64,000 nucleotides of DNA from CAVVXX01 sp963707975. GTDB taxonomy: Bacteria > Pseudomonadota > Alphaproteobacteria > Micropepsales > Micropepsaceae. The notes below the pieces were generated by a model. The model was not told the DNA's origin, did no database searches, and worked only from the letters and a program-made list of their open reading frames with translations. Both the position numbers and the translations under genes were made by a program. Positions 46,272 to 56,795 of this stretch are shown here, one piece after another (within the stretch, counting starts at the first letter, position 1; the number at the start of each line of letters is the position of its first letter). The DNA is taken from contig OY970177.1 of assembly GCA_963707975.1 (NCBI GenBank), positions 248,001 to 312,000 of the forward strand, written 5' to 3'.

Positions 46272-47645
46272 CTACTTCGATTTCATCAAATCGTAGAGAT
46301 GGGGCCTGCTCACGCCCAATAGCTTTGCCGCTTTTGTCACATTGCCCTGCGCTCTGGCCAGAGCCTCTTGTGCCATAGTGCGTGCAAGCTTTTCGGTTTC
46401 CTGACGCAGATCAAGGCTCTTTGGTTCTGTCATCGTTGCTGCTGAAAGATCAAGGTCCGCTGCGGTAATGAGCTTTCCCTCTGCCATGACGACCGCACGT
46501 TTCATGCGGTTTTCCAGTTCACGCACATTGCCCGGCCAATCATAGCGCGATATCGCGGCCACCGCGTCGTCCGACAAGCCTCTGAAATCTTTGTGATTAA
46601 TCCGGCTAAAGGCATTAAGAAAATGATGCGCCAAGATCACCGCATCACTTTCGCGATCACGCAATGGTGGCAAGTCGAGACAAATCTCATTCAGGCGATA
46701 ATAGAGGTCTTCCCGAAACAACCCCTCCTTGATGAGCTTCTCCAAGGACTTATTTGTGGCCGAAATCAACCGCACATTAACGGTAATGGGCGTGCGCCCT
46801 CCCACACGCTCAAATTGATGGTCCTGCAGAAATCGCAAGACTTTAGCCTGCAACGCCAATGGCATGTCACCTACTTCATCGAGAAAGAGTGTTCCCTTAT
46901 CGGCGAGTTCGAATTTTCCCTTGGTCTGTTTGAGGGCACCGGTAAAGGCGCCCTTCTCATGTCCGAAGAGCTCGCTCTCTAGGAGATTTTCCGGGATCGA
47001 AGCGCAATTAATGGCGGCAAAACGCTCAGCCCGCCTTGGCGAAGCGTCGTGAAGCGCGTGGGCAACCACTTCCTTACCGGTCCCCGTTTCACCTACAATG
47101 AGTACACTGACGTCCGTGGGACCAACGCGTTCGATCAGCCGTTGAACGCGCGCCATGGCGAGCGAACCGAAGACAAAATCGGGGAACCCTTGATTTGATG
47201 CTTCTCGCAGAAGCTTATTTTCCTCCTCGAGCTCATACATGCGTAATGCGCGCTCGATGATGAGTTTCAACACATCGATGTCGACAGGCTTCCCAAAGAA
47301 ATCAAAAGCACCCTTGCCGACCGCCTTGACCGCATTGGTGCGATCCACCTGACCGCTCGCGATGATAATTTTTGTCTCGGGCGCGAGGCTGAGAATCTCC
47401 TCCAGCGTCTTCAGCCCTTCCGAGGCACCATTCTCGTCTGGCGGAAGACCAAGATCGAGAATGACGATCTTGAAAGGTTCGCCCGCTTTAAATTCCTTCA
47501 GTGCTTGCTCGCGGGTAGCTGCAGGAACCGTTATGTGAGGCGCCAGTGCCCATTGCATCTGACGCTGAAGCCCAGCGTCATCCTCGACAAGAAGAATCCG
47601 CATGGCGCCTTTATTGGTAGGAGTTGGAGCGGCGCTATTCTTCAT
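46272..47645 (-). CDS. prsR: PrsR, sigma-54-dependent response regulator of the XrtA system
   Basis: A 457-residue NtrC-type regulator, uninterrupted. The receiver has the phosphorylation site Asp64 in VILDLGLPP and the Lys in FGKPVD. The AAA+ domain has Walker A GETGTGKE, the sigma-54 contact loop GAFTGA and the arginine-finger region FREDLYYRLNE. A Fis-type helix-turn-helix (KAAKLLGVSRPHLYDLM) ends the protein. It activates sigma-54 promoters for exopolysaccharide and PEP-CTERM genes. ATG at 47645 overlaps the prsK stop (ATGA). Confidence 0.92.
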   Translation of the reverse strand: MKNSAAPTPTNKGAMRILLVEDDAGLQRQMQWALAPHITVPAATREQALKEFKAGEPFKIVILDLGLPPDENGASEGLKTLEEILSLAPETKIIIASGQVDRTNAVKAVGKGAFDFFGKPVDIDVLKLIIERALRMYELEEENKLLREASNQGFPDFVFGSLAMARVQRLIERVGPTDVSVLIVGETGTGKEVVAHALHDASPRRAERFAAINCASIPENLLESELFGHEKGAFTGALKQTKGKFELADKGTLFLDEVGDMPLALQAKVLRFLQDHQFERVGGRTPITVNVRLISATNKSLEKLIKEGLFREDLYYRLNEICLDLPPLRDRESDAVILAHHFLNAFSRINHKDFRGLSDDAVAAISRYDWPGNVRELENRMKRAVVMAEGKLITAADLDLSAATMTEPKSLDLRQETEKLARTMAQEALARAQGNVTKAAKLLGVSRPHLYDLMKSK

Positions 47646-49698
47646 ACGGACGCCTCCTCCGGCGTCGTTATAAACAATGGTAACACAATCCGGACGGTTG
47701 TTCCCTCGCCCACTTTGCTTTGAACGTTAATATCGCCTCCAAAACTATGCAGGATTTCGCGAGCCTGATAAGCGCCGATGCCAAAGCCGTCCTTTTTTCT
47801 GGTCCGGAGAGGGCGGAATAATTCATTGGCGATGAACTCCTGCGTCATGCCAGGGCCCTCATCTTTGATTATGATCTCAGCCGAATCTTCATTGGCTGCA
47901 ACTCCAATATTCACGGTCGAGCCTGCAGGGCTTGCTTCGATCGCGTTAGTGACAACATGTTCCAGGACACGCAGCAGGGCTTCCGGTTCGCCAATTTTGA
48001 CCATGATCCGAGAAGGATGGGTGCCCAGGGTAACATCCTGACCAAGTTGGCGTTTCTCAGTAACTAGACGCCGAGACGAGAGCGCTCACATCCACCTGCC
48101 TGACTGGCGCTTTCTTCTCTTCAGCGCCTTCTCCTTTAAGGCGAGAGAGGAGCTCCTGTAACTTATCCACCGAATGGCGAAGGGTCAGGATCATATCCTT
48201 GCGGAATTCCGCGTCCGAGCCGAACTGTTCCGCATTGCGCACCAACAGCCTCAATTGCCCCACGGTATTCTTGATATCATGGATGATAAAAGCGAAGCGC
48301 TCATTGAATTCTTTGAGCTGGCGTGCATCAGCAAGTGTCTGCACGGTCTCTTCCTGAACGATATAGGCGGCTAGCTGCAGGGCGACCAGGCCGATGAGGT
48401 TCCGGTCTTCCCAATCAAGTTTACGTTCCGCCCGCGGCTTATTGATGAGCGCGACACCTATGAGCTCTGCCCGATAGCGCAGCGGCACCGCAAGCCAGGC
48501 GGCCGGGAAATTATCATGCCAGATCTTCGCGGAGACTGTTCTCATCGGATTGCTGTAGTTCAAGATAGGCGCAATCCTGGTCCTTAAAAGCGCTGAGACA
48601 AGGATCATCGGGCTTTATCGGCGCAAGCTCGGTGCGTATGGACCAATTGGCAACCGGCACGAATTGGCGGGCATTCTGTCGCAATATCCAGAGTGCCCCT
48701 CCTGGACTGTCAATGACCTCAGCCAGGGTGCGTAAAGCTTTCAGAGGTACGCTATTATCGTCCGACGAGGACAGAGAGCGGATGAATTTCGACCATTCAA
48801 GCCGGTAGTCATATTTATAACTGAAGAAATTCTCATTGATGAACGTTCTTAGGCTTGAGCGGACACTCGAGGAGGAGGCTGCAATGGCAATACCCATAGC
48901 GCCCGCAACACCCAAAACAATAGAAAGTACTGTTCCATTATCGCCGCCATAGGTTCTGACAAAATAGGCGGCCAGAGCCGTTCCCTCAATCAGAATACCC
49001 ATGCCGATGAGCGAGGCGGTGTGAAAGACAAACTTACGCGAAGAATGAACCCGCAATTGCAAGGCCGGGCTGCGTACCGCGGTCACAACAAAAAGTGGGA
49101 GCGCTAATAAGTAAACAAACGGTCGCGCGATGAGTAAACTCTCGCTTGCCGTATGGGTAAGAAATTCCGGAATGCGAATGAGAAGTTGCAATGACAGAAT
49201 GCAGAGCATTCCCACTCCCAAATACTTTGCCGACCAAAATTGATCTTTGGAAATGTTGCGAAGCATGTTCTCGATGAGGACAAAACCGACGATAACGGTT
49301 GCGATAGCCGTTGCGTTCAAATCCACTCTGATGCCTAGTACTACGCCAGCATCAAAACCGGAGGCCGCGAAAAAGGCATTTATGAGTACAATTCCTGCCG
49401 TGGTCGCGGCGAGAATGCGCCAAACTATCTGGTTCTTGGCGTCTGGATATATGATTGCCAACACGACCGCGAACCAGAGCCCGTCACGCAGAGAGCCCGC
49501 GAGTTCCGCAGTCCAAACTGGCCAATTGACCAAATCGACAAAGACGATTGAGGCTGCCCAGAGGGCGGTTGCAGCAGCAGCAAGCGCGAACAAGGCGTTG
49601 AGCCAGGAACGCGCGCCACGAAACACCAGGATCGGCGCAAAGGCGGCATAACCTAGCGCCACAATAGAATGCGCATAAATCGACGGAGTTAGTGACAT
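47642..49698 (-). pseudogene. prsK: PrsK, XrtA-system sensor histidine kinase, two frame breaks
   Basis: About 685 residues joined, normal for PrsK. Residues 1 to about 270 hold eight membrane segments, followed by a GAF-like domain (GGALWILRQNARQFVPV, then AELIGVALI). The dimerisation box is FAFIIHDIKNTVGQL with the phospho-accepting His; the ATPase domain has NAIEAS (N box), DEGPGM and GFGIGAYQAREIL. Breaks near 48528 and 48050 each fit one inserted base (length 3n+2). It signals to PrsR, whose gene overlaps by four bases. Confidence 0.85.
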
Positions 49699-49848
49699 CC
49701 GACCATGCTTAGCTGATCATGCCCTTGACGATTTTAGCCTATTTTCTAATTCGCCACGTTACGCTTGGTGTAATGGTTATCTTAAGAAATTCAGTCCTCT
49801 AGCCAAATCCGCCGAGGGCCGCGGGTATCAGGAGATCACACGAAAGCC

Positions 49849-50970
49849 GTGCAACGCCAACGCTCTCCATCCCACCAAAAGCACCTTTTACACGTGTTCT
49901 CCTCTTTTGAAGTGGGAGGGGCTCAAAGGCGTTTTTGTCAACTCGCCTCCGCCCACGGGTCCCGCTATCGCCATACCGTGATCGCGCTCGATGGCAATTA
50001 CGCCATGGCAAGCAATGTTCCGGTGGAAATCCCCGTTGAGTACTGGAAAGAGGGCTATGACAAGAACGTTGGATTACTAAACCTGGCACACATCCGTCGC
50101 ACTCTTCGAAAGATCGCTGCGGATCTGCTCGTCACTTATAACTGGGGTGCCATTGAATGGTGTCTGGCCAATCGCTGGTTCCCTATATTACGGCACGTCC
50201 ATATCGAAGATGGATTTGGCCCTGAAGAGAGCCAACCGCCAACTACGGAGGCGGGTCTGGCTGCGGCGCATCGCGCTTTCGGGGCATCAGACGACTATCG
50301 TGCTGCCATCCAAACAGTTGGAGCGTTTGGCTCGAGAGACGCTGGCGTCTACCTGCGAACTCCATCCTGTTACATTCCAAACGGGGTCGACTGCCGACGT
50401 TTCGCTAAGCCCCCTCATCCAGCGAGATTGTATGGAGAGGCCGTCGTTATTGGTACCGTCGCTACTTTGCGGCCGGAAAAGAATCTTATACGGCTGATTA
50501 ATGCATTCGCAGCGATTACCTCTGGTAACAAACCTAATTCCTTACGTCTCGTCATTGTGGGGGATGGCCCAGAGCGACCAAGGCTCGAAGCAGCCGCGAT
50601 AGCAAGCGGCCAAAGCGCCAACATCCTGTTCACAGGTGCACTTTCAACGCCTGAACAGGCCTATACCGCTATGGATGTATTTGCGCTTTCCTCCGACACC
50701 GAACAAATGCCTCTTAGCCTTCTTGAAGCGATGGCGTGTGAACTGCCCGTAGCAGCATTGGCCGTTGGTGATGTACGAGACATGGTGGCCGAAGCAAACC
50801 GCCCCTATATCGCGGCCGCAGGGGACGAAAAGGGATTTCGTGACAATCTGCGAGCGCTGATCACTGATAGCGGGTTGCGGACCATCCTTGGTCAAGCGAA
50901 TAGAAAAGTCGCCCTTGAACGCTTCGATCAGAAACTCATGGTCGACCGCTACGCTCAACTCTTCGGATGA
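49849..50970 (+). CDS. XrtA-associated GT4 glycosyltransferase (TIGR03088-like), with self-compensating shifts
   Basis: The frame is open for 373 residues. Its ends match the family: HVFSSFEVGGAQRRF at the start, YIPNGVDCRRF, GTVATLRPEKN, IVGDGPERPRLE and SLLEAMACELP with the conserved Glu. The middle (about residues 127-182, DNA 50230-50390) does not match. There the family sequence appears in the next frame (ANRQLRRRVWLRRIALSG, TTIVLPSKQLERLARE), then in the third frame (WRLPANSILL), before returning. Three single insertions would explain this exactly. The enzyme adds a sugar to the repeat unit at the inner membrane. Confidence 0.75.
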   Translation: MQRQRSPSHQKHLLHVFSSFEVGGAQRRFCQLASAHGSRYRHTVIALDGNYAMASNVPVEIPVEYWKEGYDKNVGLLNLAHIRRTLRKIAADLLVTYNWGAIEWCLANRWFPILRHVHIEDGFGPEESQPPTTEAGLAAAHRAFGASDDYRAAIQTVGAFGSRDAGVYLRTPSCYIPNGVDCRRFAKPPHPARLYGEAVVIGTVATLRPEKNLIRLINAFAAITSGNKPNSLRLVIVGDGPERPRLEAAAIASGQSANILFTGALSTPEQAYTAMDVFALSSDTEQMPLSLLEAMACELPVAALAVGDVRDMVAEANRPYIAAAGDEKGFRDNLRALITDSGLRTILGQANRKVALERFDQKLMVDRYAQLFG

Positions 50971-52173
50971 TGTCTCGCTAGTACTTCGCGAAAGAGCTTG
51001 AGCTGGCCTTGCGTGGTGGGCTGCCAATCAAATTTTTCTGCATAATGGCGCGTTGCTTCGCGCGACGGCATAGAGGCATAAAGACGCTCAATCGCAGCCA
51101 CGATTCCTGCCGCATCAAGGGTTGGCATGAGCACACCGGCCTCAGGTGCTGCGACCACCTCTGGATTCCCCCATGCATTCGATGCAACGACTGGCGTCCC
51201 ACAGGCCATCGCTTCCAAGAGCACATTGGCCCAACCTTCTCGGCTGGACGCCAGCACAAGAACGTCCAGAGCATTGTACAGCTCACAAAGCTCGCTTTGA
51301 GTCATCGTGCCAAGAAAGTGAACGCGGGCGCTCACCCCCTGCTCTTCCGCTAACGCGGTGAGAGCACTTCGTTCCGGCCCATCGCCCACAATCAGGAGGT
51401 CCGTGTCCGGAAGCCGCTCCAGCGCACGGATCACATGATGATGACCTTTGCGCTCAATCAAATGGCCAACTGAGCCCAAGGTGCGCCGGACGAGCCCCAG
51501 GCGCTTTCGCGCCGCGGCCCGATCCATGGGTCGAAAGAGCTCCAAGTCAACGCCATTCCGGAGAACGACAACGCGCTCCGGTGCGACGCCTAGCTCGACC
51601 AGCTCATCTTTGAGCGCCTGGGACACGGTAATGAGCCCGTCCGCTTTGGCGGCAGCTCGCCCGATCAATCGACGTGGGATACGGAATTTAGGAATGAGAT
51701 TTACGTCTGTCCCGCGCGCTGTCACGACGACGGGGATGTCCAAATGTTCTCCTAACCATACGGCGGCCACGCCATCTGGATAAAAATAATGAGCATCGAT
51801 CACATCGGGGCGAAACCCCGTAGTTGAGAAGACGCTTCGCCGCGCGACGCATGGTGCGATAGAGCGTAAACGGCGTCAGAGACATGCCCACTTTGGGCAC
51901 GACAAAATATCGCGGGTGTTCGATTTCGAGCCCATTCCGAAACTCATGGCGAGCCACACTTCGGAGTTTCCCTTGTCCCGCATAATCGACGAATGGCGGC
52001 AACCAGGGAACGGGTGCAAGCACACGGGCATTTACTTCGCCAGTCTCCAACAGTTTGCGCAATCTGGTTTCGACAAATATGCCGTGCGCCTTTTGCACAG
52101 AATTTGGAAACAACGTGGTGACTGTGAGAATAGAGAGTGAAGGCGAATTCGCCCGCTCTCTAGGAGATTGCAT
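50955..52173 (-). pseudogene. GT4 glycosyltransferase, one frame break
   Basis: About 406 residues. The N-terminal domain has ILTVTTLFPNSVQKAHGIFVE. After the break comes VIDAHYFYPDGVAAVWLG, then VVVTARGTDVNLIP, VSQALKDELVELGV, VLRNGVDLELF, GHLIERKGHH, IVGDGPER and REGWANVLLEAMACGTPVV. The break is GGGG near 51824 (dropping one G joins LLNYG to FRPDVID). The gene converges on the plus-strand GT gene, overlapping its 3' end by 16 bases. It likely builds the same polysaccharide; donor sugar unknown. Confidence 0.8.
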
Positions 52174-52200
52174 AGTCTGAGAGGGACCGCAAGGATTCGG

Positions 52201-52941
52201 TCATTGATACCCATAATGAAGACGGTACCACGCTCTTCCAATGATTTCGTGGATTGCGTACCCTGACATCCTAAAGGCTTCGAAGCTCGGGACCAATTCG
52301 GCTCCGATGTTACCCATGGTCGGAGCATAGAACGCGGTCGGCGCTGGGATTACAGAAATTCCATTAGCCTCGAACGCGGCCACCGCTCTTGGCATATGCC
52401 AAGCGTGGGTGACCAGAATGATGTGGGTTATGCCGGCGTGCCGCAAAATCTCTGACGAATAGATGGCGTTCTCCGCCGTGTTGCTTGAGCGGGTTTCGAG
52501 CCAACGCGCACGAATCCCATAGTCCTGCAATAATGCCGTCGCCATCAGTTGCGCCAGAGGCGGTTCTTTCGGGCCAACACCAAAGCCACTAACAAGAACA
52601 GGCAATCCGGTACGGCGGGCCAAGAGGGCGCCGTAACGGACACGTTCCAATGTCAGTGCGTCGATGGTCTCATCGCCGTATTCGGGTGCATAGGCGCGAC
52701 GCCCCGCCGAGAGAATGACGATGGCATAAGGCGGACCGCTCAGGGCTTCGTTTAATTGAGACTGGGTAATTGGAGGAAAAACCTGCAACGAATCCATGAG
52801 AGATATCGACACCAAGGGGATACTCAAAACGGCTAAGAAACCAATGATGCAATACAGCCCAATAACGACGACGCGCCTTGCCAATCCCAGCCTTGGCAAG
52901 AGGCTTCTCAACATCCGAAAGAAAGTCGAAATGTTTCCCAT
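52201..52941 (-). CDS. YdcF/DUF218-type membrane protein
   Basis: A 246-residue protein, frame intact. ATG at 52941 follows GGAGAGG. One membrane helix (about 17-42) anchors a DUF218 (YdcF/ElyC/SanA) domain. Its motifs are AIVILSAGRRAYAPEYGD, GLPVLVSGFGVGP, ETRSSNTAENAIYSSEIL and ILVTHAWHMPRAVAAFE. Such proteins act in envelope and polysaccharide biogenesis and are frequent in exosortase loci. It lies upstream of the GT gene and is probably transcribed with it. Confidence 0.85.
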   Translation of the reverse strand: MGNISTFFRMLRSLLPRLGLARRVVVIGLYCIIGFLAVLSIPLVSISLMDSLQVFPPITQSQLNEALSGPPYAIVILSAGRRAYAPEYGDETIDALTLERVRYGALLARRTGLPVLVSGFGVGPKEPPLAQLMATALLQDYGIRARWLETRSSNTAENAIYSSEILRHAGITHIILVTHAWHMPRAVAAFEANGISVIPAPTAFYAPTMGNIGAELVPSFEAFRMSGYAIHEIIGRAWYRLHYGYQ

Positions 52942-53083
52942 ACCCGCGCCTCTCCACCCTCTTTCGCATGTTTGGCTCAATTAATCCTATCCGGATCTTC
53001 CGAGAGCCGGGTGATGCTTGTTCTGGTCAAATTCCCCATTCACCATATGATGGCATGAGTGACCGCTCTAGAATGATTACCCA

Positions 53084-54206
53084 ATGCAAAGATTGTTACT
53101 AGTCGTTGGCACACGCCCGGAGGCCATCAAGATGGCCCCTCTCATTCGGCGACTGCAAGCCATAAAGGTCTTTGATGTCCAAGTGTGTGCCACGGGACAG
53201 CATCGAGAAATGAGCCGTCAGGTCTTTGACCTGTTTTCTATCTCCCCAGATGTCAATCTCGACGTCATGCAGCCAAACCAGATGCTGGGTGATTTAACCG
53301 GACGGGTCATAAGTGGAATGGAAGACATTATCCGAGATCGGAAACCAGACCGCATTCTCGTCCACGGCGACACAACGACGACACTGGCAGCCACCCTCGC
53401 CGCCTATTATCAAAAGACCCCAGTCGGACACGTCGAAGCAGGTCTGCGCACAGGCAATATTTATGCGCCATGGCCTGAAGAGATAAACCGAAAACTAACC
53501 GATGCTATTGCTGACAGACTATATGCTCCGACCGAGCAGGCAGCTTCTAACCTGCGACGCGAAGGGATTAATAGCGATAACATCGTCGTCACCGGCAATA
53601 CGGTCATTGACGCTCTCTTCGATGTCGTGAACGGCCCTCTCAGTGACGAAAAAACTCGGAGCTAAGCTCGTCGGTCAATTTCCATTTATTGATGCGAAAA
53701 AGAAGATGCTGCTCGTCACCTGTCACCGCCGTGAGAGCTACGGCGAGGGATTCCGCGATATCTGTGCTGCTTTGATCCGACTGGCAGACCGTCCAGATGT
53801 TCAAATTATTTTTCCAATCCATCCCAATCCCAATGTTCGTAGTGCATTTGCTCCTCTCGAAAAGCACAAAAATGTGATACTGATCGAGCCTCTTGATTAC
53901 CTGGAATTCGTTTTCATGCTCTCCCAGTGCCACAGCGTGCTGACTGACAGTGGAGGTATTCAGGAGGAAGCACCCTCTCTTGGAAAGCCGGTTTTTGTGC
54001 TGCGAAAAGTGACGGAGAGGCCTGAGGCGGTTGCTGCAGGTACGGTCAAGTTGGTCGGCACCGATACCGAATTAATCGTCAAGACCGCTTCCGAAATCCT
54101 TGACGATAAATCGGCCTATAACGCAATGAGCGCCGTTCACAATCCTTATGGTGACGGCAAAGCCTGTGAACGTATTATTGCATCCCTTCTGGAGGACAAG
54201 CGGTAA
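53084..54206 (+). pseudogene. wecB: UDP-GlcNAc 2-epimerase (non-hydrolysing), one frame break
   Basis: About 373 residues. It interconverts UDP-GlcNAc and UDP-ManNAc. VVGTRPEAIKMAPLIR opens the protein; ILVHGDTTTTLA, VGHVEAGLRTG and PWPEEINRK are core motifs in frame one. The second frame has LLVTCHRRESYGE, IFPIHPNP, TDSGGIQEEAPSLG and LRKVTERPEA. The break is an A run (AAAAAA at about 53648); five As restore DEKLGAKL. The stop overlaps the next start (TAATG). With wecC it supplies a ManNAcA-type sugar. Confidence 0.88.
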
Positions 54207-55496
54207 TGCCACGCTTCGCTGACGATACCTTCACAAAGGTGTTTGCAACTCCAAGCGAGAAGCGCGTCTCGGTGCTTGGGCTTGGCTATGTCGGTTTGCC
54301 AGTAGCCGCCATCCTTGCCGGCCGAGGGTTCGAAGTTATCGGCGTTGATATTCAGCCCTCAATCGCGGAGGTGATTAACAAAGGACGCGTTCATATCGTC
54401 GAACCCGATCTCGACATGCTGGTACAAGCCGCAGTGTCTGCTGGGAAATTACGGGCGACGCCTACACCGGAGCCAGCCGACGTCTTCATTATTGCCGTTC
54501 CCACGCCATTCGCCGAGGGCAAGAAACCAGATCTCACTTACGTCCGCCAAGCCACAGAAATGATTGCGCCCCTACTGAAGAAGGGCAATCTCGTCATTCT
54601 TGAATCGACATCGCCAGTGGGAACCACGGAACAAATTTGTGCCTGGTTGGGAGAGAAGCGCCCCGAACTTCGCTTGCCTGATCCGATGCGGGAAGACGCG
54701 GATATCCATGTCGCGCATTGCCCCGAGCGCGTCTTACCAGGGAGTGTCTTACGCGAATTGACGGGTAATGACCGCATTATCGGCGGCATTTCTCCGCGTT
54801 GTGCGAGTTACGCGGCCGAGCTTTACGAAACTTTCGTCAAAGGTGAGCTCTACTTGACTGACGCGCGTACCGCGGAGCTTGCCAAACTGGTCGAGAATGC
54901 ATTCCGTGATGTGAACATCGCTTTTGCAAACGAGCTATCGATCATCTGCGACAAGCTCAATATCAATGTGTGGGAACTCATCGAACTTGCCAACCATCAC
55001 CCCCGCGTAAACATTTTATCTCCCGGCCCGGGCGTTGGTGGTCACTGCATCGCCGTAGACCCATGGTTCATCGTGTCTGCCGCCCCGGAGTTCACCAAAG
55101 TCATTCGTGCTGCCCGCGACGTGAATGACTCCAAACCAGATCTTGTTGTTGAGAAGGTAAGAGCAGCCGCCTCGCGGCTGCGTGAACCAGTCATCGCCTG
55201 CCTTGGCCTTTCCTACAAGGCAGACATCGATGACTTGCGCGAAAGCCCCGCGCTTCACATCGTCGAAATGCTCGGCGCGCGACAAGATAGGCGAGCTTCT
55301 GGTGGTGGAACCCAACATCAAAGAGTTACCCGCAAGCCTCATATCCTTCAAATGTCTCCGCCGTGCCAATTTGCGCGAGGCCCTAACCGCCGCAGACATT
55401 ATTGTGCTACTCGTTGACCATCGCCAATTTAAACGTGTCGATCGCGAACTACTGAACCTTAAAATCATCATAGACACGCGAGGCATTTGGCGGTGA
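54206..55496 (+). pseudogene. wecC: UDP-ManNAc dehydrogenase, one frame break
   Basis: About 430 residues. It oxidises UDP-ManNAc to UDP-ManNAcA with NAD. The NAD motif is VSVLGLGYVGLPVAAILA, the substrate region ESTSPVGTTEQ, and the catalytic cysteine about Cys281 in GPGVGGHCIAVDP. The last domain has CLGLSYKADIDDLRESPA. The break is in GCGCGC near 55280; the second frame then continues ARDKIGELLVVEPN to the end. Length is 3n+1. The gene is coupled to wecB. A neighbouring UDP-sugar dehydrogenase identity is possible, but the pairing favours WecC. Confidence 0.87.
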
Positions 55497-55520
55497 CAGA
55501 GGACGTTTCTTGGTAGTGCC

Positions 55521-56795
55521 ATGAGAATACTTCTAATCTCATGGTATTTTCCGCCAGGCAATGACATCGGTGCCGTGCGCGTGGCGCGGATGGCAGAATA
55601 TCTTGGCGATGCTGGGCACGACGTTAAGGTACTTACCACAGAGCGTTGTCATCATGACGCTTCGCTTAATACCTCACTCTCGCCGGAAAATATAATCCGC
55701 ACGAAGTGGTTTGACATTGACAAGCTAAGTCCTTCGGCATGGGGCCGACGAGCGGCGTTAACGAACGTGACACACGAAATTGCCAATACGTCCAGACCAC
55801 AGCCGTCAGTAAGCAAATGGCTTAAGAACCAATTGCGCAATCTTTTCGAGATGCCGGACCGCTATGTTGGCTGGCTGCCGCAAGCCGTGAAGACGGGACG
55901 TCGCCTACTGCAGGAGCTTGAATTCGACCTAATTTACGCCAGTGGCCCGCCATTCACGACGTTTTTGATAGCACGCAAACTGAGTTCTGTGGGCGGCACA
56001 CCTTGGATCGCGGAATATCGCGACGGCTGGAGCCGTGATGTCTACACACCTAAGCCCGGCTGGCGGCAAAAATCGATACGGTGATGGAGCGCAGTGTCAC
56101 AAGGTAAGCTACGGGCACGATCGCTGTGTCCGAGCCATGGGCAGATACCTTTCGGGGCGAGGTTCGGCAAGCCGACTATTGCTATTTACAATGGCTATGA
56201 TCCGGATGACGCAGCTGATACTCCGATGCGCAAGGTCGAGCGCGATAAGCCGCTTTCCATTCTCTATGTCGGCGCAATGTATAGCGGGCTGCGCGATCCG
56301 TCGATCTTGTACGAAGCGATCAAGCGTTCAGGCTTGACTACCCGCGACGTGCAGGTTTCCTATCATGGTCCCTCGGTAAAAGATATTGCCCCGCGTGCAG
56401 CAGAATATAACGTGTCGGAGTTCGTTGCGCTCAAGCCGCGTGTGACTTATAGCGATGACTCAAGTCTCCAACGCGAAAGCGACGTACTGTTACTTCTGCA
56501 ATCGCCTCTCGATCTACTAAACGTGCCAGCCAAGGTGTTCGAATATTTTGCTACGAGGAGGCCCATTCTTGGTCTGGGTCTCGATGATGGCATTCCGGCG
56601 AGGCTGGTACGGCAGCGCAACGCTGGACTTTATGTAAGCGAGCCCGGTGCTGTGGCCGAGCAGCTGAAGCGCTGGGTCGCAGAAAAGCGTGCGAAAAGGT
56701 ATGATCGCGCAGTTGCCGGAAAGCGTGAAGGCCGGTCTATCGCGCGCCGACCAGCTCGAAAACTCGAAGCCTTTCTACGTTCAGTTACTGCCTAG
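55521..56795 (+). pseudogene. GT4-type glycosyltransferase, broken in the middle
   Basis: About 424 residues across. The N-terminal half is MRILLISWYFPPGNDIGAVR, VKVLTTERCHH, LIYASGPPFTTFLIARKL and WIAEYRDGWSRD. The C-terminal half has IAIYNGYDPDD, LSILYVGAMYSGLRDP and LNVPAKVFEYFATRRPILGLG. Between 56080 and 56160 the family sequence switches frame twice (TVMERSVTR, then TIAVSEPWADTF) and meets an in-frame TAA. The conserved Glu of the second domain is in KVFEYFA. It converges on the epimerase gene at 56785. Confidence 0.75.

Noticed and set aside
49247..49651. 134-codon plus-strand frame opposite prsK
   Set aside because: Hydrophobic helices of PrsK read backwards give a false frame; no ribosome site.
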